Positions 50,348-54,216 of a stretch of 54,216 bases of DNA are shown here, piece by piece. Under the pieces are notes generated by a model. The model ran no database searches and was not told the DNA's origin. It saw only the letters and a list, made by a program, of their open reading frames with translations. The number at the start of each line of letters is the position of its first letter. Within the stretch, counting starts at the first letter, position 1. The stretch comes from an uncultured Verrucomicrobiota bacterium (GTDB lineage Bacteria > Verrucomicrobiota > Verrucomicrobiia > Limisphaerales > UBA9464), in the NCBI GenBank assembly GCA_903907925.1, contig CAIVQB010000045.1:1-54216 (forward strand), written 5' to 3'. The translations under genes and the position numbers were made by a program.

Positions 50348-52488
50348 AATGGCATGTCTTCCGGATCCTGATCCGCCTCCGGAGAATTCGTGAAGTCGTT
50401 CGTGGGTGAGAACATCCCGTGATGGCTCGTCGGTCGGAGATTCCATTCCTCAACCAGGTCGGCTGAAAATTCGGAAAGGAATCGCGAGGGACGTTGCAGC
50501 GCATTCCCTCCGCCCTGCGCGAACCGGAGCAGCGGGTGGCTGAGATACAACTCGTCCTTGGCCCGGGTCAGCGCGACGTAAAACAGGCGGCGCTCCTCCT
50601 CCTCGCCATCGATGGAGTCCACGGCGCGCTGGCTGGGAAACAGCCCGTCGCAAAGCATGATCACGAAGACCACGCCAAACTCCAATCCCTTGGCCTGATG
50701 CACCGTGGACAGACGTAGACGTTCCTCGTCGTCCTCGGTCTTCCGGCCCTCGGCGGCCTCCAACTCGGTTTGCAGGGCCAGTTGCGCCAGGAAATCTGAC
50801 GGTCCGGCGAATTGCCCGGCGTAGGCGGCGAGTTGTTCCAGATCGTCGAGCCGGTTCTTCGGATTTTCGTAGGTGGCGTTGATGTAGGCCTCGTAGTCGG
50901 CCTCGACCACCAGGCGAATGATTCGGCCCGGTGACCGGCGCACCTCGGTCGCCTCGCATTGGGCGATCGTGGCGGTGAACTGGGCCCACGCCGCCGTGGT
51001 CTTCTTCGGGACCTTCGCGATGATGGCCGCGAGCGATTCCGCCACGCCCTGCGGCACTTCCGGTTCTGTGCCGCCCATTCCACCATCTTCATCGGAGACG
51101 GTGGGAGAAGGCGGCGGCGGGAGTGCGGCCCGATTCGAGGTGTAGGCCTCCCACAGCTTGTCGGCGCCCTTGCCGCCGATGCCCGGCAGCATCCGGACCA
51201 AACGCTTGAAGGCGAGTTCGTCGGCGCCGTTGGTGACCAGTTTTAAATAGGCCGCCACGTCCTTGATGTGGGCCTGCTCAAAAAATCGGAGGCCGCTGGT
51301 GATGGAAAACGGGATGTTGCGGCGGGTCAGTTCCAACTGGAGTTCGAGGGCATGGAAATGCGAACGGTACAGGACGCAGATATCATCGAGACGTCGTCCC
51401 TCCTCGCGGAGTTCAAGCGTCCGTTGCGCCACGAATGCCGCCTGTTCCGAGGCGTCACCGCAGAGAATGCGGACCGGCCGGCTTCCGGACGGGCGGGCGG
51501 CCTGCAGTTCCTTGGGGTACTGCCGGGTGTTCGCCCGGATGGCCGCGTTGGCGAGGGCGAGGATCTCCGGAGTGCTTCGGTAGTTGGTTTCGATCTTGAA
51601 CACCCGCGCGCCGGGATGCCGCTTCGGAAAGTCCAGGATGTTGGCGAAATTCGCGCCCCGCCAGGAGTAGATGCTTTGCGCGTCGTCCCCAACGGCCATC
51701 AGGTTGTGGGGCGGCGCGGTCAACGTATCCAACAGCTCGCCCTGCAGCGCATTGGTGTCCTGATATTCGTCCACCAGAAGATGCTGGAAACGACGCTGGT
51801 AGACCTCGCGCAAATCCGCGTGATCGGTCATCAGGCGCAGCCAGAGCGCGAGGAGATCGTCAAAGTCCATCAGCCCGTTGGCCCGCTTGCGCGCCACGTA
51901 TCGTTGTTGGACGGCGACGATGGGTTCGGTCAGGGGAACAAACGAGGGATGGGTGGCCGCGATCGATTCAATCAGCGGCCGCCGGGTGTTGACCGCCATT
52001 GAAAACAAATCGCCCAGCACCTCCGGCTTGGGAAACCGGGTCGCCTTCACGTCCACTTCGGCCTCGGTGATGCAATGGCCCAACAGGTCCCGCGCGTCCT
52101 CGCGATCGACGATGGTGAAATCCGCCCGATGCCCGATGCGGTCGGCGTGCCGTCGAAGGATCCGGTTGCCGATGCTGTGAAAGGTGCCGCCCCAGAGACC
52201 GGGAGTTTCGCCACCCAGCAGGTCGCCGACCCGTTGCATCATTTCCCGCGCGGACCGGTTGGTGAAGGTGAGAAGAAGAATCCGATCCGCCGGCACGCCG
52301 TGTTCGAGCAGCCACGCCACCCGGTAGGTGAGTGTCCGTGTCTTACCTGCGCCGGCGCCCGCCAGCACGAGGTTGGGACCCGGACCGGCGGTCACCGCGG
52401 CCAACTGCTGCGGATTCAACTCCTGTTCATAGGGAATCCGCAGCGCAGCGCCGGTGGAAACCGGATGAAGGTGGTACTCGCGCGACAC
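50344..52488 (-). CDS. UvrD/PcrA/Rep-type ATP-dependent DNA helicase
   Basis: A 714-residue superfamily 1A helicase. LNPQQLAAVTAGPGPNLVLAGAGAGKTRTLTYR gives the Q motif and Walker A. LLTFTNRSAREMMQRV, LLVDEYQDTNALQGELL, AVGDDAQSIYSWRGANF, VFKIETNYRSTPEIL, LSTVHQAKGLEFGVVFVI and RRLFYVALTRAKDELYLS are the remaining helicase motifs. An unusual Pro/Gly-rich insert (PPPPSPTVSDEDGGMGGTEPE) sits in domain 2 near 465-485. The role is repair or replication restart. GTG 52488 (MSREYHLHP) is chosen; TTG 52497 is an alternative with three more residues. The C-terminal EDMPF stop overlaps the dihydrouridine synthase start. Confidence 0.93.
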   Translation of the reverse strand: MSREYHLHPVSTGAALRIPYEQELNPQQLAAVTAGPGPNLVLAGAGAGKTRTLTYRVAWLLEHGVPADRILLLTFTNRSAREMMQRVGDLLGGETPGLWGGTFHSIGNRILRRHADRIGHRADFTIVDREDARDLLGHCITEAEVDVKATRFPKPEVLGDLFSMAVNTRRPLIESIAATHPSFVPLTEPIVAVQQRYVARKRANGLMDFDDLLALWLRLMTDHADLREVYQRRFQHLLVDEYQDTNALQGELLDTLTAPPHNLMAVGDDAQSIYSWRGANFANILDFPKRHPGARVFKIETNYRSTPEILALANAAIRANTRQYPKELQAARPSGSRPVRILCGDASEQAAFVAQRTLELREEGRRLDDICVLYRSHFHALELQLELTRRNIPFSITSGLRFFEQAHIKDVAAYLKLVTNGADELAFKRLVRMLPGIGGKGADKLWEAYTSNRAALPPPPSPTVSDEDGGMGGTEPEVPQGVAESLAAIIAKVPKKTTAAWAQFTATIAQCEATEVRRSPGRIIRLVVEADYEAYINATYENPKNRLDDLEQLAAYAGQFAGPSDFLAQLALQTELEAAEGRKTEDDEERLRLSTVHQAKGLEFGVVFVIMLCDGLFPSQRAVDSIDGEEEERRLFYVALTRAKDELYLSHPLLRFAQGGGNALQRPSRFLSEFSADLVEEWNLRPTSHHGMFSPTNDFTNSPEADQDPEDMPF

Positions 52489-52577
52489 GATCCACAAGGA
52501 AACCGCTCCACCGCGGAAAGCCGATCAAAAAACCGCATGCCGCCGGGTTGAAATGATTCGGAACCCGCTACAAATGG

Positions 52578-52663
52578 AGGACACGGATTCACGGATTCCG
52601 GAGAACAGATCGGGTCCTGTTCATTCTGTCTGAATCCATGCCAATTCGTGCAATCAGTGTCCT
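52578..52663. repeat. Family A hairpin element between helicase and clpP
   Basis: Ends aggacacggatt (52578-52589) and aatcagtgtcct (52652-52663) are complementary with one mismatch. Inside, gaacag...ctgttc forms a second stem. The end sequence aatcagtgtcct is identical to that in the repeat pair flanking the YdcF gene. The gap between helicase start and clpP stop has no gene. Confidence 0.65.
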
Positions 52664-52705
52664 CATCCTCGGGGAGGGCAGCCAAAAGCAGGAACCACGT
52701 CCCGC

Positions 52706-53350
52706 TCAGGTAGCCGCGCCTTTTTCGGCCTTGGTGTCCTCGGCCACCAGTGCCGGAATCTCGCGCCGGGACGACACCACTTCGTCGACGAGGCCAAACT
52801 CCTTGGCTTCCTCGGCGGTCATGAAGTTGTCGCGATCACAGGCCCGCTCGACGATGTCGTAGGGCTGGCCGGTGTGATGACTGATCAGCGTGTTAAGGCG
52901 CTGCTTGAGGCGGAGCATGTGTTTGACGCGGATCTCCACGTCGCTGGCCTGGCCCTCGGCGCCGCCCAGAACCTGATGGATCATGATGTCGGCGTTGGGC
53001 AGGGCGAAGCGTTTGCCCTTGGTCCCCGCGCAGAGCAGCACGGCACCCATGCTCGCGGCCATCCCGACGCAGTAGGTGTTCACGTCGCAGGTGAGCCACT
53101 GCATAGTGTCGTAGATGGCGAGTCCGGCGGACACACTGCCGCCCGGTGAATTGATGTAGAAATGAATGTCCTTTTTCGGGTCATTCATCTGGAGGAACAG
53201 GAACTGCGCCACAATGACGTTGGCGACCATGTCGTCCACCGGTGTTCCCAGGAAGACGATCCGGTCCTTGAGCAGGCGGCTGTAGAGGTCGTAGCCGCGT
53301 TCACTGCGGCCATCCTGTTCAATGACGTAGGGGATCGAAAAATTCCGCAT
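52706..53350 (-). CDS. clpP: ATP-dependent Clp protease proteolytic subunit
   Basis: A 214-residue serine protease. Catalytic Ser100 lies in [22 protein letters not shown], His125 in [18 protein letters not shown], and Asp in the [25 protein letters not shown] segment near 176. [23 protein letters not shown] is the glycine-rich strand. Start ATG 53350 gives [35 protein letters not shown], so there is hardly any propeptide. The ring of fourteen subunits works with ClpX or ClpA/C, which are not in the window. A Lys/Ala-rich tail follows the core. It is a single gene, with a cyclophilin-like gene 81 bases upstream on the same strand. Confidence 0.96.
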   Translation of the reverse strand: MRNFSIPYVIEQDGRSERGYDLYSRLLKDRIVFLGTPVDDMVANVIVAQFLFLQMNDPKKDIHFYINSPGGSVSAGLAIYDTMQWLTCDVNTYCVGMAASMGAVLLCAGTKGKRFALPNADIMIHQVLGGAEGQASDVEIRVKHMLRLKQRLNTLISHHTGQPYDIVERACDRDNFMTAEEAKEFGLVDEVVSSRREIPALVAEDTKAEKGAAT

Positions 53351-53431
53351 AAATGGTGGTTAAATGACGCCGCAAACTAGGAGCCGGCACCGGAAGCGTC
53401 AAGAAACGGGCCGGAGAACAACGGAACGCCA

Positions 53432-54216
53432 TCACGGCACCACGGGGGGATCGACCCGCACCCGATAAAACCGGCGGTCCACCACGACATCGCTGACCAC
53501 CCCGTTGGTGCCGGTCGGCAGGAAGGCGGAGAGCACCTGCCAGTGCGGTGGGAACGCGTCGGTGTACTCCACGCGATTGGTCCGGCCCGGGACCGCATTC
53601 CACGCGATCCGCCGTTGCCCGTCCGCATCGGCAATCCGGACGTGCAGCAGCGTGACATCCACCCACACCAGATTCTGGTAGAGCGCCAGGGGCGATGTGA
53701 AATCGATGGCCATCAGCGGCAGAACCGGTTTCGGTCCCGACGCAAACGGCAGGCGCGCGTCGTTGAGGATCACCAGGCATTGGGTGGTCCGCTGCGAACT
53801 GGGCACAAACTGGTTCAACACCTTCAACACCTCCAGCCCGGCCGTCACCCGGCCGAACACCGGATAGCCGCCATTCACCGTTTCGAGGGCGGGCGTGTTG
53901 GTGCCAAGATTGAAGAACCATTCACCGGTGATCGGCCGCGCCACACCGTCCGTCAGCCGGCCCATGGACAGCGTTCCGACGGTGTTGGAGACAACGGTTC
54001 CGATCCGGGTTTCGTTGGGCACCGGCGGGAGCAGATCCACCGGGGCGAAATCGGCCTGTCGCGATCCGCGATCCACCACCCGGAATCCGCCGCCCGCGGC
54101 CACGAACCCCGGAACCAGGTAGTGCAGGAAGATGTCCTGATAGCGGCCCGCCTCTACGTGTTGGATGAAATTGCGAACCGTCTGGGGTTTGTCGGCGTCG
54201 AGCAATTCCACCTCGA
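53432..54216 (-). CDS. Cyclophilin-type peptidyl-prolyl isomerase with C-terminal RFYR module (5' end missing)
   Basis: The gene enters from the right edge, so the N-terminus is absent. The first visible part is EVELLDADKPQTVRNFIQHVEAGRYQDIFLHYLVPGFVAAGGGFRV, a cyclophilin fold with GFVAAGGG equivalent to the GFxxQGGD motif. GEWFFNLGTNTPALETVNGGYPVFGRVTAGLEVLKVLNQF corresponds to the GSQFFI...FGxV segment. FFNLG replaces FFI, and the active-site Arg and Gln are not obvious, so catalysis may be weak or absent. After about 165 visible residues a C-terminal beta module (DVTLLHVRIADADGQRRIAWNAVPGRTNRVEYTD to RRFYRVRVDPPVVP) follows, like the one at the end of the LRR protein at 11880. It is likely exported. 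Confidence 0.8.
   Translation of the reverse strand, partial: EVELLDADKPQTVRNFIQHVEAGRYQDIFLHYLVPGFVAAGGGFRVVDRGSRQADFAPVDLLPPVPNETRIGTVVSNTVGTLSMGRLTDGVARPITGEWFFNLGTNTPALETVNGGYPVFGRVTAGLEVLKVLNQFVPSSQRTTQCLVILNDARLPFASGPKPVLPLMAIDFTSPLALYQNLVWVDVTLLHVRIADADGQRRIAWNAVPGRTNRVEYTDAFPPHWQVLSAFLPTGTNGVVSDVVVDRRFYRVRVDPPVVP

Overview
The window reads as a chromosomal segment of a GC-rich member of Verrucomicrobiota, most like the Limisphaerales / former subdivision 3 group. This is an inference from gene content: pseudopilin-like proteins with a [16 protein letters not shown] leader and an H-X9-DG-type C-terminal motif, a CRTAC1/UnbV plus TPR pair, an adjacent DUF1800/DUF1501 pair, secreted proteins carrying an RFYR-type module, and many palindromic intergenic elements. 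No rRNA, prophage, integrase, insertion sequence or CRISPR array was seen. Two tRNA genes are present, Gly-GCC and Leu-CAG.

Layout. 1-113 holds the 5' end of an amidohydrolase (adenine deaminase-like) on the minus strand. 382-3670 is an active/inactive pair of M16 zinc peptidases. 3827-9503 is a minus-strand block: a pseudopilin-like gene with an in-frame stop in its leader, a HEAT lipoprotein, a CRTAC1/UnbV lipoprotein translationally coupled to a TPR protein, and an intact pseudopilin-like paralogue. 9683-11164 has a lytic transglycosylase and a YdcF/DUF218 protein framed by perfect 33-bp inverted repeats. 11547-15075 looks like an accessory patch: tRNA-Gly, a BspA-type leucine-rich-repeat protein, a DUF1778/GNAT toxin-antitoxin pair and a remnant of a secreted protein gene. 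15353-22362 holds a collagen-like Gly/Pro-rich protein, an SDR enzyme, a YebC-family regulator, a DUF885 lipoprotein, an AraC regulator, an M50-like membrane peptidase and an Ala-rich exported protein. 22642-30918 holds the DUF1800/DUF1501 pair, an SDR, tRNA-Leu, an esterase, a third pseudopilin and an FkbM methyltransferase. 30919-31565 is non-coding and contains a 190-bp direct repeat.

31566-35745 has mutL (minus) and an MsbA-type ABC transporter (plus). 35757-48011 is an exopolysaccharide region. A strong sigma70-like promoter precedes an outer-membrane beta-barrel gene, a Wzz/BYK tyrosine autokinase, a short OPX (Wza-like) lipoprotein and a small FHA-domain membrane protein. Five glycosyltransferase genes (one frameshifted) and an O-antigen polymerase/ligase-like membrane protein follow. 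Together these would build, polymerise and export a surface polysaccharide; the upstream ABC transporter is a possible flippase. No priming glycosyltransferase or Wzx is visible, so the pathway is incomplete within the window.

48116-54216 is housekeeping on the minus strand: a STAS protein, an Lrp/AsnC regulator, a dihydrouridine synthase overlapping a UvrD/PcrA helicase, ClpP, and a cyclophilin cut by the window edge.

Most notable to me are the exporter cluster (barrel, autokinase, short OPX, degenerate FHA), the terminator lying directly against the autokinase start codon, several families of hairpin-forming intergenic elements, and two genes that appear broken by a single lesion. I did not find a clearly new defence or mobile system.
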